Shown: positions 8,750 through 17,397 of the stretch, one piece after another | Position numbering within the stretch: the first letter of the stretch is position 1 | Layout of the letters: the number at the start of each line of letters is the position of its first letter | Source of the DNA: Mangrovactinospora gilvigrisea | GTDB taxonomy: Bacteria; Actinomycetota; Actinomycetes; Streptomycetales; Streptomycetaceae | Assembly: GCF_001879105.1 (NCBI RefSeq) | Contig: NZ_MLCF01000027.1 | Location: 1 to 53,797, forward strand | DNA: 53,797 nt | Direction of reading: 5' to 3' | Notes under the pieces: generated by a model | Database searches by the model: none | What the model was told of the DNA's origin: nothing | Seen by the model: the letters and a program-made list of their open reading frames with translations, nothing else | Made by a program: the position numbers and the translations under genes

Positions 8750-10771
8750 TCAGAGCCGCACCAGCGCCAGCTCCGTCGCCTTGACCGCCACCCACACCGA
8801 CTCCCCCTCGGCGAGCCCGAGTTCGGCGGCGGCCGCCGCGGTGACCTCCGCCACCACGCCCGGCTCGGGGAGGTCCTCCTGGGTGGCGCCGGGCGAAGCC
8901 TGCCGACGAGGGGCGGTGGTCGGGCGACGGTCGGGCGGCCCGACCTGGAGCCGGATCCGTCCGCCCAGCGCTGTCACCTCGCGGACCCGGCCGCGCCAGA
9001 CGTTGCGCTGGCTGCCGGCCGGCCGCTCGCGGTGCACGGAGACCGCCTCCGGCCCGAAGACCGCGAGCGCCGGCCCGGGTTCGGCGACCGGGGAGGCGCC
9101 GACGGCACGGGCGCCGCCGGCCAGCCGGACGGTGTCGCCCTCGGCCTCGCCGGCCAGCGCGTTGCGGCCCATCATCCGGGCCACCCAGGGGGAGCGCGGG
9201 TGCCGGGCGACGTCGGCCGGGGTGCCGTCCTGCACGGCGCGGCCGTCCTCCAGGACGAGCACCCGGCCGGCGAGCGAGACCGCCTCCACCGGGTCGTGGG
9301 TGACGATCAGGCAGGCGCCGTCGAAGCCGGCGAGGTGGGTGCGGAGCAGCCGGCGGACGGCGGCCCGGCTGGTCTGGTCGAGCGCGGCGGTGGGCTCGTC
9401 CATCAGCAGCAGCCGGGGGCGGGCGGCCAGCGCGCGGGCCAGCGCGACGCGTCCGGCCTGGCCGCCGGAGAGCTGGCCGGGGCGGCGCTCGGCGAGGTGG
9501 CCGACGTCGAGGCGGTCCAGCCAGGCGCGGGCCTCGCGGCGGGCCTCGGCGCGTGGGACGCCGCGGGCGCGCAGGCTGTAGGCGGTGTTGCCGAGCGCGG
9601 TGAGGTGGGGGAAGAGCGCGCCGTCCTGGGGCACCCAGGCGACCCCGCGGCGGTGCGGCGGACGGCGCGTCACATCGGCGCCGCCGAGTTCGAGGCGCTC
9701 GGCGCGGGCGCGGGGGGTGAGGCCGAGCAGGGCGCGCAGCAGGGTGGTCTTGCCGGCGCCGTTGGGGCCGACGACGGCGACGGTGGTGCCGGGGGCGGCG
9801 GTGAGCTCGGCCTCGACGGCGCCGACGACGGACGCGGCCAGCGCGTCGGCCCCTGCCGGGGGCGCCTTGTCGCCCCGCCCGCCGACCGGGTCGGCGTCGG
9901 TGCTGGTGCCGTCGGCGGCCGGCGGGTCCGGCTCCTCCTCCGGGGGCCGCGGCGCGGCGGGGCGGCGTGCGGCGCCGCCGATCCAGCGGCCGCGGAGGCC
10001 GACCAGCACCGCCATCGCCACCACCAGCAGCAGCAGGGAGACCGCGGTGGCGCCCCGGGCGTCGTCCTGGAGGAGCAGGTAGACCTCCAGCGGGAGGGTC
10101 TGGGTGACGCCCTGCAGATTGCCCGCGAAGGTGATCGTCGCGCCGAACTCGCCGAGCGCGCGGGCCCAGGTGAGCGCCGCCCCGGCGAGCAGCCCCGGCG
10201 CCAGCACCGGGAGGGTGACCGTCCAGAAGACCCGCAGCGGGCCGGCGCCCAGCGAGGCGGCGGCCTCCTCGTAGCGGGGGTGCAGGCCCTCCAGCGCGCC
10301 CTCGGTGGTGATCACCATGAAGGGGAGGGCGACGAAGGCCGAGGAGAGCACCGCGCCCGCGGTGGAGAACGGCAGCGTCACCCCGAACCAGTCGTCGAGG
10401 ACGCCGCCGAGCAGGCCCTCCCGTCCGAAGCCGAGCAGCAGCGCGACGCCCGCGACGGTGGGCGGCAGCACCATCGGCAGCAGCACCAGCGAGCGCAGCA
10501 CCGCCTTGCCGCGGAACGGGACGCGGGCCAGCAGCCACGCCAGCGGCACCCCCAGCACGACCGCGACGGCGAGCGCGGCGAGCGAGACCTCCAGGGACAG
10601 GCGCAGCGCGGTGAGGACGCCGGGGGCGCCCAACTCCTCGGGCAGGTGCGTCCACGGGGTGTGGACGAGCACGCCGAGGAGGGGGACGGCGAGCAGGAGG
10701 ACGGCCAGCAGTCCGGGGACGGCCAGGGCGAGCGGGGCACGGCGCATTGGGCCATTCTGGCCCGCGTTCAT
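8750..10771 (-). CDS. modBC: Fused molybdate ABC transporter permease/ATPase (ModBC)
   Basis: 673 aa. Residues about 10-245 are a ModB-type permease with an EAA loop (EEAAASLGAGPLRVFWTVTL). A Pro/Glu-rich linker follows, then a ModC-type ATPase with Walker A (GPNGAGKTT), signature LSGGQ, Walker B (LLLMDEPTAALD) and IVTHD, and a C-terminal TOBE-like molybdate-sensing domain. The ABC importer would take up molybdate or tungstate for molybdenum cofactor. Fusion of permease and ATPase is, from memory, known in Streptomyces. No periplasmic-binding protein ModA is next to it in this window. Start is uncertain: ATG 10771 or ATG 10747 (MRRAPLALAV). Confidence 0.9.
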   Translation of the reverse strand: MNAGQNGPMRRAPLALAVPGLLAVLLLAVPLLGVLVHTPWTHLPEELGAPGVLTALRLSLEVSLAALAVAVVLGVPLAWLLARVPFRGKAVLRSLVLLPMVLPPTVAGVALLLGFGREGLLGGVLDDWFGVTLPFSTAGAVLSSAFVALPFMVITTEGALEGLHPRYEEAAASLGAGPLRVFWTVTLPVLAPGLLAGAALTWARALGEFGATITFAGNLQGVTQTLPLEVYLLLQDDARGATAVSLLLLVVAMAVLVGLRGRWIGGAARRPAAPRPPEEEPDPPAADGTSTDADPVGGRGDKAPPAGADALAASVVGAVEAELTAAPGTTVAVVGPNGAGKTTLLRALLGLTPRARAERLELGGADVTRRPPHRRGVAWVPQDGALFPHLTALGNTAYSLRARGVPRAEARREARAWLDRLDVGHLAERRPGQLSGGQAGRVALARALAARPRLLLMDEPTAALDQTSRAAVRRLLRTHLAGFDGACLIVTHDPVEAVSLAGRVLVLEDGRAVQDGTPADVARHPRSPWVARMMGRNALAGEAEGDTVRLAGGARAVGASPVAEPGPALAVFGPEAVSVHRERPAGSQRNVWRGRVREVTALGGRIRLQVGPPDRRPTTAPRRQASPGATQEDLPEPGVVAEVTAAAAAELGLAEGESVWVAVKATELALVRL

Positions 10772-10855
10772 AGCCGGGTCTGCGCCGCGGGGGTGCGGCC
10801 CGGTTGCCGTCCGAGCGGTGCGCTTTACTCACTCGCGCAGTTCCTCGCGCCCCTG

Positions 10856-10874
10856 GACGGCCCTTCGGGCCGTC
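10856..10874 (-). terminator. Hairpin overlapping the thioesterase stop codon
   Basis: Perfect 8-bp stem GACGGCCC/GGGCCGTC with loop TTC. It overlaps the stop of the thioesterase gene and separates it from modBC. The flanking CGCGCAGTTCCTCGCGCCCC string resembles a short motif I recall as common at Streptomyces gene ends. Confidence 0.75.
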
Positions 10875-11331
10875 AGGCGCGGACGCGCTTCAGGGTCCAG
10901 GTGATGCTCATCCGGCCGGTGACGGTGCCGTCCTCGGTGGTGAGGTCGATCTTTACGGGGAACTCGGGGCGGGTGCCGCCGTCCGACTCCGCGATGACCT
11001 CGTCCGCCGGGCGGCCGAGCACCGCGGTCGCGGTTATCCGGCCCATCGCCGGCTTGAGGAACTGGATCTCGGAGTGCACCGGCAGCGGCAGCAGGTCGCC
11101 CAGCCGGTGGCCGAACGCCTCCAGGGTGATGGTGCCGGACGCCGCCTCCGCGAGCGTCCACATGGCGCCGGCGTGCGGGCCGCCGATGTGGTTGCGCTGC
11201 TCCGGGACGTCGGGCAGGCGCAGCACCGCGCGCTCGGCGCTCGCCTCCAGGAACTCCAGCCCGAGCGTCCGGACGAAGGGGACGGCCTGGCGGAGCGGGT
11301 GGTCGATGGTGTGATCGTCAGTGGTGGCCAT
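10873..11331 (-). CDS. Hotdog-fold thioesterase-like protein (DUF4442/PaaI type)
   Basis: 152 aa. It resembles single-domain hotdog thioesterases: NHIGGPHAGAMWTLAEAASG corresponds to the family's helix with the usual HxG-type signature, and the C-terminal strands follow. Relatives hydrolyse acyl-CoA thioesters; the acyl group is unknown. The start at 11331 (MATTDDH) is the only sensible one. It is transcribed divergently from the DUF2252 gene and lies upstream of modBC with a hairpin between, so they are probably separate units. Confidence 0.82.
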   Translation of the reverse strand: MATTDDHTIDHPLRQAVPFVRTLGLEFLEASAERAVLRLPDVPEQRNHIGGPHAGAMWTLAEAASGTITLEAFGHRLGDLLPLPVHSEIQFLKPAMGRITATAVLGRPADEVIAESDGGTRPEFPVKIDLTTEDGTVTGRMSITWTLKRVRA

Positions 11332-11454
11332 GACGCGATGTTACTCGCCGGTATCCGCCGGGGGGAGACCTCTCGGGAAACCCGTTCCCCGCGGACACCG
11401 TCCGTTGGCGGCGCTGGGCGTCCGGTCACTCACCGTTCACCCGCGAGAACTACC

Positions 11455-12939
11455 ATGCGCCTCATGGACGGCACAGCGACGGCCCAACTCACCCACCGCT
11501 ACCGCAGCTTCCCGGTGGACGGCTTCGCACCCGGCTGGGCCCGCCCCGGGGAGGGGGGCGGCGCCGACCCCGCCGCCGTCGGCCGCGCGCTGCGCGCCCA
11601 TGTGCCGCGCTCGGCGCACGCCCGGCTCGCGCTCGCCCGCAACGGCGCGCACCGCCACGGCCGCGACCCGGTGCGCGCCGTGGTGGAGTCCAACGCCGGA
11701 CGGCTGCCGCACCTGATCCCCATCCGCACCGGGCGGATGCTCGCCAGCCCCTTCACCTTCCTGCGCGGCACCGCCGGCCTGATGGCCGCCGACCTCGCCG
11801 CCGCCACCCCCGCCACCGGCGTCGCCGCCCAGCTGTGCGGGGACGCGCACGCCGGCAACTTCGGCATCTACGGCGACGCGCTGGGCCGCCTCACCATCGA
11901 CATCAACGACTTCGACGAGACCGTCCCCGGCCCCTGGGAGTGGGACCTCAAGCGGCTCGCCGTCTCCCTGGTGCTCGCCGGCCGGGTCTCCGGCGCCAGC
12001 GAGGCCGAGTGCCGCGACGCCGCCCGCGACACCGCCGCCGCCTACCGCGAGACGCTGCGCACCCTCGCCCGGCTGCCGGCCATGGACGCCTGGAACGCCG
12101 TCGCCGACGGGGAGTTGATCGGCCCCGTCGGCGCCGCCGCCGCGCACCAGCTGCGCGACACCGTCGACCGGGTCGCCGAGAAGGCCCGCCGCAACACCAG
12201 CGCCAAGTTCGCCGCCAAGTCCTCCGAGCGCGGCCCGGACGGGCGCTGGCGGTTCGTCGACGCCCCGCCGGTGCTGCGGCGCGTCCCCGACGACGAGGCC
12301 GAGGCGGTGGCCTCCTCGCTCGCCGACTACGTCCCCACCGTCTCCGCCGACCGACGCCCGCTGCTCGGCCGGTTCGCCGTCCACGACGTGGCGTTCCGGG
12401 TGGTGGGCTGCGGCAGCGTCGGCACCCGCTCCTATGTGGTGCTGCTCCGCGACCACCTCGACGAGCCGCTGGTGCTCCAGGTGAAGGAGGCCCGGCCGTC
12501 CGCGCTGCTGCCGCACCTCGCCGAGGCCGGCTTCCCGGTGCCGGACGCGGCCGAGCACGGCGGCCACGAGGGGCGCCGGGTGGTCTTCGGGCAGAAGCGG
12601 ATGCAGGTCGTCTCCGACATCCTGCTGGGCTGGACGACCGTGCGCGGACGCCCCTTCCAGGTGCGGCAGTTCCGCAACCGCAAGGGCAGCGTCGACCCGG
12701 GCGCGCTGCCCGGCCATCTGCTCGACGACTACGGGCGGCTGACGGGCGTTCTGCTGGCCCGCGCCCATGCGCACACCGCCGACCCGCGGCTGCTCGCCGG
12801 CTACTGCGGGCGCGGCGAGCAGCTGGACGAGGCGATCGGCGCCTTCGCCACCGCCTACGCGGACGTGGTCGAGGCCGATCACACCGAGCTGGCCAAGGCG
12901 GTCCGCGACGGCCGGATGCCGGCCGAGACGGGCGTCTGA
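11455..12939 (+). CDS. DUF2252 domain protein
   Basis: 494 aa from ATG 11455 (MRLMDG); ATG 11464 is an alternative. The DUF2252 core is recognisable: RMLASPFTFLRGTAGLM, AQLCGDAHAGNFGIYG, the acidic IDINDFDETVPGPWEWDLKRLA, and later LVLQVKEARPSALLP and RQFRNRKGSVD. The HAGNFG/DFDE pair recalls the catalytic and metal loops of aminoglycoside-phosphotransferase-like kinases, so a small-molecule kinase activity is a reasonable inference. No member I know of has a firmly assigned reaction. It is soluble, with no signal peptide. A hairpin directly after the stop indicates a monocistronic gene. Confidence 0.85.
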   Translation: MRLMDGTATAQLTHRYRSFPVDGFAPGWARPGEGGGADPAAVGRALRAHVPRSAHARLALARNGAHRHGRDPVRAVVESNAGRLPHLIPIRTGRMLASPFTFLRGTAGLMAADLAAATPATGVAAQLCGDAHAGNFGIYGDALGRLTIDINDFDETVPGPWEWDLKRLAVSLVLAGRVSGASEAECRDAARDTAAAYRETLRTLARLPAMDAWNAVADGELIGPVGAAAAHQLRDTVDRVAEKARRNTSAKFAAKSSERGPDGRWRFVDAPPVLRRVPDDEAEAVASSLADYVPTVSADRRPLLGRFAVHDVAFRVVGCGSVGTRSYVVLLRDHLDEPLVLQVKEARPSALLPHLAEAGFPVPDAAEHGGHEGRRVVFGQKRMQVVSDILLGWTTVRGRPFQVRQFRNRKGSVDPGALPGHLLDDYGRLTGVLLARAHAHTADPRLLAGYCGRGEQLDEAIGAFATAYADVVEADHTELAKAVRDGRMPAETGV

Positions 12940-12942
12940 CCC

Positions 12943-12964
12943 GGCCGCCGCAGCCGCGGCGGCC
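12943..12964 (+). terminator. Terminator after DUF2252 gene
   Basis: Perfect 9-bp stem GGCCGCCGC/GCGGCGGCC with a 4-nt loop, starting 3 bases after the stop codon. Confidence 0.8.
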
Positions 12965-13088
12965 AGTGCCCCGACCGGATCCGTTTGCCGCGCCGGGTGT
13001 TCGGCGGAGAGCCGCTCCCGCCGGTTGGCAGCGCCGCGCGGTGCCGTGCCGGGTGCCGGGACACGGTGAATGTGTCCGGCCGCGGCAC

Positions 13089-13094
13089 TAGGGT
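13089..13094 (+). promoter_or_regulatory. Candidate -10 box of the J-domain gene (near-leaderless)
   Basis: TAGGGT lies 9 bases before the ATG at 13104. A normal start site would give a 5' leader of only a few bases, in line with common leaderless transcription in this group. No clear ribosome site is present. Confidence 0.5.
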
Positions 13095-13103
13095 GGCGGG
13101 ACC

Positions 13104-13919
13104 ATGGAAGACGCGCGCAACGAGAACGCCGCCGGGGGCCCCGCCGCCCATCAGGGGCTGGCCCGGCTCGAGGAGCAGGTGGCCAAGGTGGAGGCCGCGA
13201 TGCTCGACGCCGAGGTCGCCGTCGAGACGCTCCGGGTCGAGCTGGACAACCTGGCCCACGCCCACCACCGGCGCCTCGGCCCGCTCTACCGCCGCCTGGA
13301 CGAGCTGGACGCGCTGATCGCCGAGGCGACGGCGGCCCGCAGCGGCGCCGCGGACGACGTTCGGCTCGCCGTCGAGGCGCGCGGCCGGCTCGACGCCGAC
13401 CTGCTGCGCGAGCTGGACGAGCTGGAGGGGCGGCTCGGCCCGGCGGCGGCCCCGTCCCCCGAGGAGGACGGCGCGCAGACGCCCCGCCGGGTGCGGCCCG
13501 GCCGCGAGGCGCAGCGCCTCTACCGCGAGCTGGCCCGCCGGGTCCACCCCGACCTGGTGCGGGACGGGGCGAGCAAGGAGCGGCGCAGCGCCTTCCTGGC
13601 CCGCGTCAACGAGGCCTACGCGGCCGGCGACGAGTCGGCGCTGCTGGCGCTCGCCGACGAGTGGATGGCCGATCCCGAGTCGGCGCCCCCGGCGGAGGCC
13701 GTCGAGGACCGGGCCGGCTGGCTGCTGGGCCGGCTGGAGCGGATGCAGGCCCGGATCACGGCGCTCACCGAGGAGCACGCCCGCCTCGACGCGGGCCCGA
13801 TGGCCGGCCTGCTGCGCCTCGCCCCGGACGACCCGGACGGGCTGCTGGAGATGCTCGCCGAGCAGCTGCTCGGCGAAGTCGCCGAGAAGGAGCAGCAGTT
13901 GGCCGTCGTCCTGGGCTGA
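13104..13919 (+). CDS. Coiled-coil J-domain (DnaJ-like) protein
   Basis: 271 aa. Residues about 18-110 are heptad-rich and predicted coiled coil (RLEEQVAKVEAAMLDAEVAV onwards). Residues about 135-185 form a J-like domain, LYRELARRVHPDLVRDG, with the invariant HPD that stimulates Hsp70 ATPase. A second helical segment with coiled-coil character follows (RLERMQARITALTEEHARL). There is no zinc finger, Gly/Phe region or CTD, so it is not DnaJ itself but a stand-alone cochaperone that might recruit DnaK to a partner bound by the coiled coil. It converges on the response regulator gene, 45 bp away. Confidence 0.8.
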   Translation: MEDARNENAAGGPAAHQGLARLEEQVAKVEAAMLDAEVAVETLRVELDNLAHAHHRRLGPLYRRLDELDALIAEATAARSGAADDVRLAVEARGRLDADLLRELDELEGRLGPAAAPSPEEDGAQTPRRVRPGREAQRLYRELARRVHPDLVRDGASKERRSAFLARVNEAYAAGDESALLALADEWMADPESAPPAEAVEDRAGWLLGRLERMQARITALTEEHARLDAGPMAGLLRLAPDDPDGLLEMLAEQLLGEVAEKEQQLAVVLG

Positions 13920-13964
13920 GCGCCGAAGCGCGCGGGCGATCGCGGTGGATCGCGTCCACGTCGT

Positions 13965-14636
13965 TCAGGGCCGGACGAAGCCGGACTCCCAGGCGCGGAT
14001 CGCGGCCTGGGTGCGGTCACGGACGCGGAGCTTGGCGAGCAGGGCCGCCACATGGGACTTCACCGTCTCGGGGCCGACGCCCATCCGCTCCGCGATCTCC
14101 GCGTTGCTGAGGCCGGCCGCCACCAGGCGCCACACCTCGCGCTCACGGTCCGTCAGGCCGCGCGCCGGGGCGGGGTCGGAGGCGGGGCCGGGATCGGAGC
14201 CCATGCCCGAGCGGCCGCGGGCCAGCGTGCGGAGCGCCGCCGGGAAGAGCAGCGACTCCCCCGCCGCCACCACCCGCACCGCCTGCACCATCTCCTCCGG
14301 GCGGGCCCGCTTCAGCAGGAAGCCCGAGGCGCCGGCGCGCAGCGCCTCGTAGACGTAGTCGTCGTTCTCGAAGGTCGTCACCACGACCACCTTGGCCGCG
14401 CCGGACGCGGCGACCAGCTCGGTGGCGCGGATCCCGTCCAGCTCCGGCATCCGCACGTCCATCAGCACCACGTCCACCGAAGCGCCCGTGCCCGTGCCCG
14501 CGGCCCGGACCGCCGCCACCGCCTCGGCCCCGGTCGCCGCCTCGCCGACCACCTCGATGTCCGGCTCCGCGTCGAGGATCGCCCGCAGGCCGGTGCGGAC
14601 CAGCCGCTCGTCGTCCGCCACCAGCACCCGGATCAC
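13965..14636 (-). CDS. LuxR/NarL-type two-component response regulator
   Basis: 223 aa. The receiver domain has the acidic pair at residues 8-9, phospho-acceptor Asp60 (VVLMDVRMPELDG) and the conserved Lys in GFLLKRARPEE. The C-terminal LuxR HTH reads LTDREREVWRLVAAGLSNAE through GVGPETVKSHVAALLAKL. Its GTG start (14634-14636) overlaps the TGA of the upstream histidine kinase as GTGA, so translation is probably coupled and the kinase is its partner. The target genes are not evident; the co-encoded membrane protein is the nearest candidate. Confidence 0.93.
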   Translation of the reverse strand: MIRVLVADDERLVRTGLRAILDAEPDIEVVGEAATGAEAVAAVRAAGTGTGASVDVVLMDVRMPELDGIRATELVAASGAAKVVVVTTFENDDYVYEALRAGASGFLLKRARPEEMVQAVRVVAAGESLLFPAALRTLARGRSGMGSDPGPASDPAPARGLTDREREVWRLVAAGLSNAEIAERMGVGPETVKSHVAALLAKLRVRDRTQAAIRAWESGFVRP

Positions 14637-15919
14637 GGCCGGCCCCTCCCGTCGCGCTCGCCGCTCCCGTTGCGCTCGCCGCCGTCCAGCGGAAGGCGGA
14701 CGGCCAGCCGCCAGCCGCCGTCGCCGTCCGGTCCCGCCTCCACCGCCCCGCCGAGGCGGGCCGCCCGCTCCCGGACGCCGGGCAGCCCGCGTCCGGCGCC
14801 CGGACCGCGCCGCGGCTCCGAACCCGGGCCTGCGCCGGGGCCGTTGCGCACCTCCACCGCCACCTCCCCGTCCTCCGCCGCCACCCGAACCGCGACCGGG
14901 GCGCCCGCGCCCGCGTGCCGAAGCGCGTTGCCGAGGCCCTCCTGGACGATCCGGTAGGCCTCCCGCGACACCGCGTCGGGCAGCGGGCCGTCCGGCAGCG
15001 CGCACGCCACGGACGCGCCCGCCGCGCGCATCCGCGCCACCAGCTCCGGCACCGCCTCCAGCCCGGGACCGGCCGCCTCGCCCCCGTCCCGCTCCTCGCG
15101 CAGCAGGCCCAGCACCCGGTCCAGCTCGGCCACCGCCGAGCGGGCCGTCTCCTCGATCGCCCCCAGCGCCCGCTCCGCGAACTCCGGGTCGGAGCCCAGC
15201 ACGGTGCGGGCCGCCCCCGCCTGGATCGTCACCGCCGACAGCGCGTGCCCCACCGCGTCGTGCAACTCCCCGGCCAGCCGGTTGCGTTCGGCGAGCCGCG
15301 CGGCCCGGCGCTCGGCGGCGGCCAGCCGGTCGGCGGGCGTCGGCCCCAGCAGCGCCGGGGCGAGCCGGGCCAGCAGCGTGCCCGCCGCCCAGGACATCAC
15401 CACCGGCACGGCGACGAGCAGCAGCGCGCCCGCCACCGCGACGACCGGCCGTCCGGCGGCCGGCGTCGCCCAGGGCAGCCGTCCCACCGCCGGCCACCAG
15501 GGCATCAGCAGCAGCCCGAGCGCGGCCGGCGGGCTGGCCAGCGAGGCGCCCGCCACGCACCCCCCGAGCACCGCGTGGACGGTGAACCACACCGAGGTGC
15601 GCCGCCGCGCCGGCCATCCCGCCGCCGGCTCGGCGCGCACCAGCGCGGCATCCGCGGGGCGCAGCCCGCCGAGGGTGCGCACCGCGCCGCCCTCCAGGGT
15701 GCGCAGCACGGGCAGCAGCAGCCCGGCGGCGGCGACCAGCGGCACGGCCATCGCCAGGCCCAGCAGCTGGACGAGGAGCGGCGCGGACGGGCCCGTCCCG
15801 GCGAGCCGCGCCGCGTCGATGATTGTCGTGGTGAGCAGCTGGAACGGCGTCAGCAGGGCCGCGCCGAGCAGCAGATGGAGCCACCGCAGCCGGGCGCGGC
15901 GGCCCAGCACCGCGCTCAC
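14633..15919 (-). CDS. Sensor histidine kinase (HisKA_3/NarX type)
   Basis: 428 aa from the GTG at 15919. The N-terminal half has four to six membrane segments with little extracytoplasmic sequence, so it may sense within the membrane. The phospho-accepting His is about residue 220 in RLAGELHDAVGHALS. The ATP-binding domain shows YRIVQEGLGNALRHAGA (N box) and a GRGLPGVRERAARLGG G box. The start is chosen because GTG 15917-15919 overlaps the TGA of the upstream membrane-protein gene as GTGA; longer starts (ATG 15988, GTG 15997) would overlap that gene by 70 or more bases. It pairs with the response regulator downstream. Confidence 0.9.
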   Translation of the reverse strand: MSAVLGRRARLRWLHLLLGAALLTPFQLLTTTIIDAARLAGTGPSAPLLVQLLGLAMAVPLVAAAGLLLPVLRTLEGGAVRTLGGLRPADAALVRAEPAAGWPARRRTSVWFTVHAVLGGCVAGASLASPPAALGLLLMPWWPAVGRLPWATPAAGRPVVAVAGALLLVAVPVVMSWAAGTLLARLAPALLGPTPADRLAAAERRAARLAERNRLAGELHDAVGHALSAVTIQAGAARTVLGSDPEFAERALGAIEETARSAVAELDRVLGLLREERDGGEAAGPGLEAVPELVARMRAAGASVACALPDGPLPDAVSREAYRIVQEGLGNALRHAGAGAPVAVRVAAEDGEVAVEVRNGPGAGPGSEPRRGPGAGRGLPGVRERAARLGGAVEAGPDGDGGWRLAVRLPLDGGERNGSGERDGRGRP

Positions 15920-16866
15920 CGCACGGCCGGTGCGGCCGGTGCCGCGCCGCGCGGGACGCTGCGGGACCACCGGCTCAGGGCCGTCCATCCGAGGCACAGC
16001 ACCATGATTCCGGCGCCCGCCTCACCGGCGCAAAGGCTCACCGTCAGCGGGGTCCACAGGCCGCCGCCGGCGCGGACGGACATCGAGAGCGCCACCCACC
16101 CGCCGCAGAAGGCGCTGCCGCCCGCCCCGACCCAGACCGCCCCCGCGGCGGCGGCGAGCCGGCCCCGTCCGGCCGCGGCCAGCGCCAGGCCGGCGGCGCC
16201 CAGCAGCGCGAGCACGCCGAGGGTGCCGACCAGCAGCCGCATGATGCCGTGCAGCTCGGACGGCCACGCCGGGCCGAGCCCGGCGCGCAGGCCGGACGCC
16301 ATGGCGAGGCGCAGCACGCCGACCGCGGCGAGGACGGCGGCGGTGCCGGCGAGCGCGGGTCGGAAGGCCCGGCCGGGCGCGGGCAGCGCGCGCAGCGGAG
16401 TGCGCAGCAGCGCGCCGTGGCGGTCGCGCAGATGCAGCGCGTAGGCGCCGATCAAGGCGGTGCCCTGGGCGATGAAGCCGCTGTAGACGACGGCGAAGAC
16501 CCAGGGGCGGAGGGCACCGTCGCCGTCCGCGGCGAAGGGGTTCGGGGCGCCGCACGGTACGGCGGCGGCCGCCAGCGGGACGTCGATGAGGATCATCGAC
16601 AGCAGCCCGGTCGCGGCCCACATCGGCAGCGCCAGCAGCGGGGCGGGCAGCCGCCCGGCGCGGCGCGGGTCCGCGAGGGCGCGGGCGAGCAGGGCGGCGG
16701 CGAGGTCCATGCCGATGGTGGCGGCGTTGCCGACCACCCACACGGCGTGCGGGAACGGCAGGTGGTCGACGCCCGGCCGGAACCCGCACACCCAGGCGGC
16801 CTTGAGCGCGAGATAGGGGGCGCAGGCCGCGGCGGCGGTGGTGGCGAGGACGGTGCGCGGTGTCAT
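15916..16866 (-). CDS. Polytopic membrane protein, first gene of the two-component operon
   Basis: 316 aa, starting MTPRTVLATTAAAACAPYLALKA, with about eight hydrophobic segments. I recognise no catalytic motif or family with certainty. Its TGA overlaps the GTG of the histidine kinase (GTGA), which makes it part of the same translational unit. By position it could be the sensory partner, the regulated output, or an unrelated transporter-like protein. GAGCGT lies upstream of the ATG at 16866, and the divergent rhodanese gene begins about 120 bp away. Confidence 0.75.
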   Translation of the reverse strand: MTPRTVLATTAAAACAPYLALKAAWVCGFRPGVDHLPFPHAVWVVGNAATIGMDLAAALLARALADPRRAGRLPAPLLALPMWAATGLLSMILIDVPLAAAAVPCGAPNPFAADGDGALRPWVFAVVYSGFIAQGTALIGAYALHLRDRHGALLRTPLRALPAPGRAFRPALAGTAAVLAAVGVLRLAMASGLRAGLGPAWPSELHGIMRLLVGTLGVLALLGAAGLALAAAGRGRLAAAAGAVWVGAGGSAFCGGWVALSMSVRAGGGLWTPLTVSLCAGEAGAGIMVLCLGWTALSRWSRSVPRGAAPAAPAVR

Positions 16867-16984
16867 GCCTCGACGCTCCCGCGGACCGGCGGCGCGGGGC
16901 GTCGGGCGGCGGGGTGATCGGCTCCCCCGTGCGGGGGAGTAGGTTGCGGGGAGGATTGCGCCAATGCGAAGGAGGGTGACGGAG

Positions 16985-17329
16985 ATGTTCCACCAGGTGC
17001 CGGAGATCGGCGTCGACAAGGTCCCGGGGGACGCCGCGCTGCTGGACGTCCGGGAGCCGGACGAGTGGGCGGCGGGGCACGCGGAGGGTGCGCTGCACAT
17101 CCCGATGGGCGAGGTCGTCCAGCGGCTCGACGAGATCCAGCAGACCGCGGCGGACGCGGACGGCCCGCTCTACGTGGTCTGCCGCGCGGGCGGACGCAGC
17201 GCGCAGGTCGTCAACTACCTCCGCCAGCACGACCTCGACGCCATCAACGTCGACGGCGGCATGCAGTCCTGGTCCGCCACCGGCCGCCCCCTCAAGGCGG
17301 ACGGCCCCGAGGCCCCCTTCATCCTCTGA
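16985..17329 (+). CDS. Single-domain rhodanese (sulfurtransferase)
   Basis: 114 aa. The rhodanese fold is clear: ALLDVREPDEWAAGHAEGALHIPMG, then the active loop CRAGGRSAQ with Cys66, and NVDGGMQSW. Single-domain rhodaneses carry a cysteine persulfide and move sulfane sulfur in the cytoplasm. The start at 16985 is chosen because GAAGGAGG lies at proper distance upstream; an ATG at 16964 would be upstream of that site. It is transcribed alone and followed by a long repeat array. Confidence 0.93.
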   Translation: MFHQVPEIGVDKVPGDAALLDVREPDEWAAGHAEGALHIPMGEVVQRLDEIQQTAADADGPLYVVCRAGGRSAQVVNYLRQHDLDAINVDGGMQSWSATGRPLKADGPEAPFIL

Positions 17330-17397
17330 CCCCAACCGCCCCGCGCCTGAAAGCCGCGGAGCAGCGCGGGTGGAGTAGACGTGTCCGGATGGCCGCC

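Noticed and set aside
8065..8784. Long rightward frames opposite the PAP2 and modBC genes
   Set aside because: Antisense shadows; the minus-strand proteins have all family motifs.
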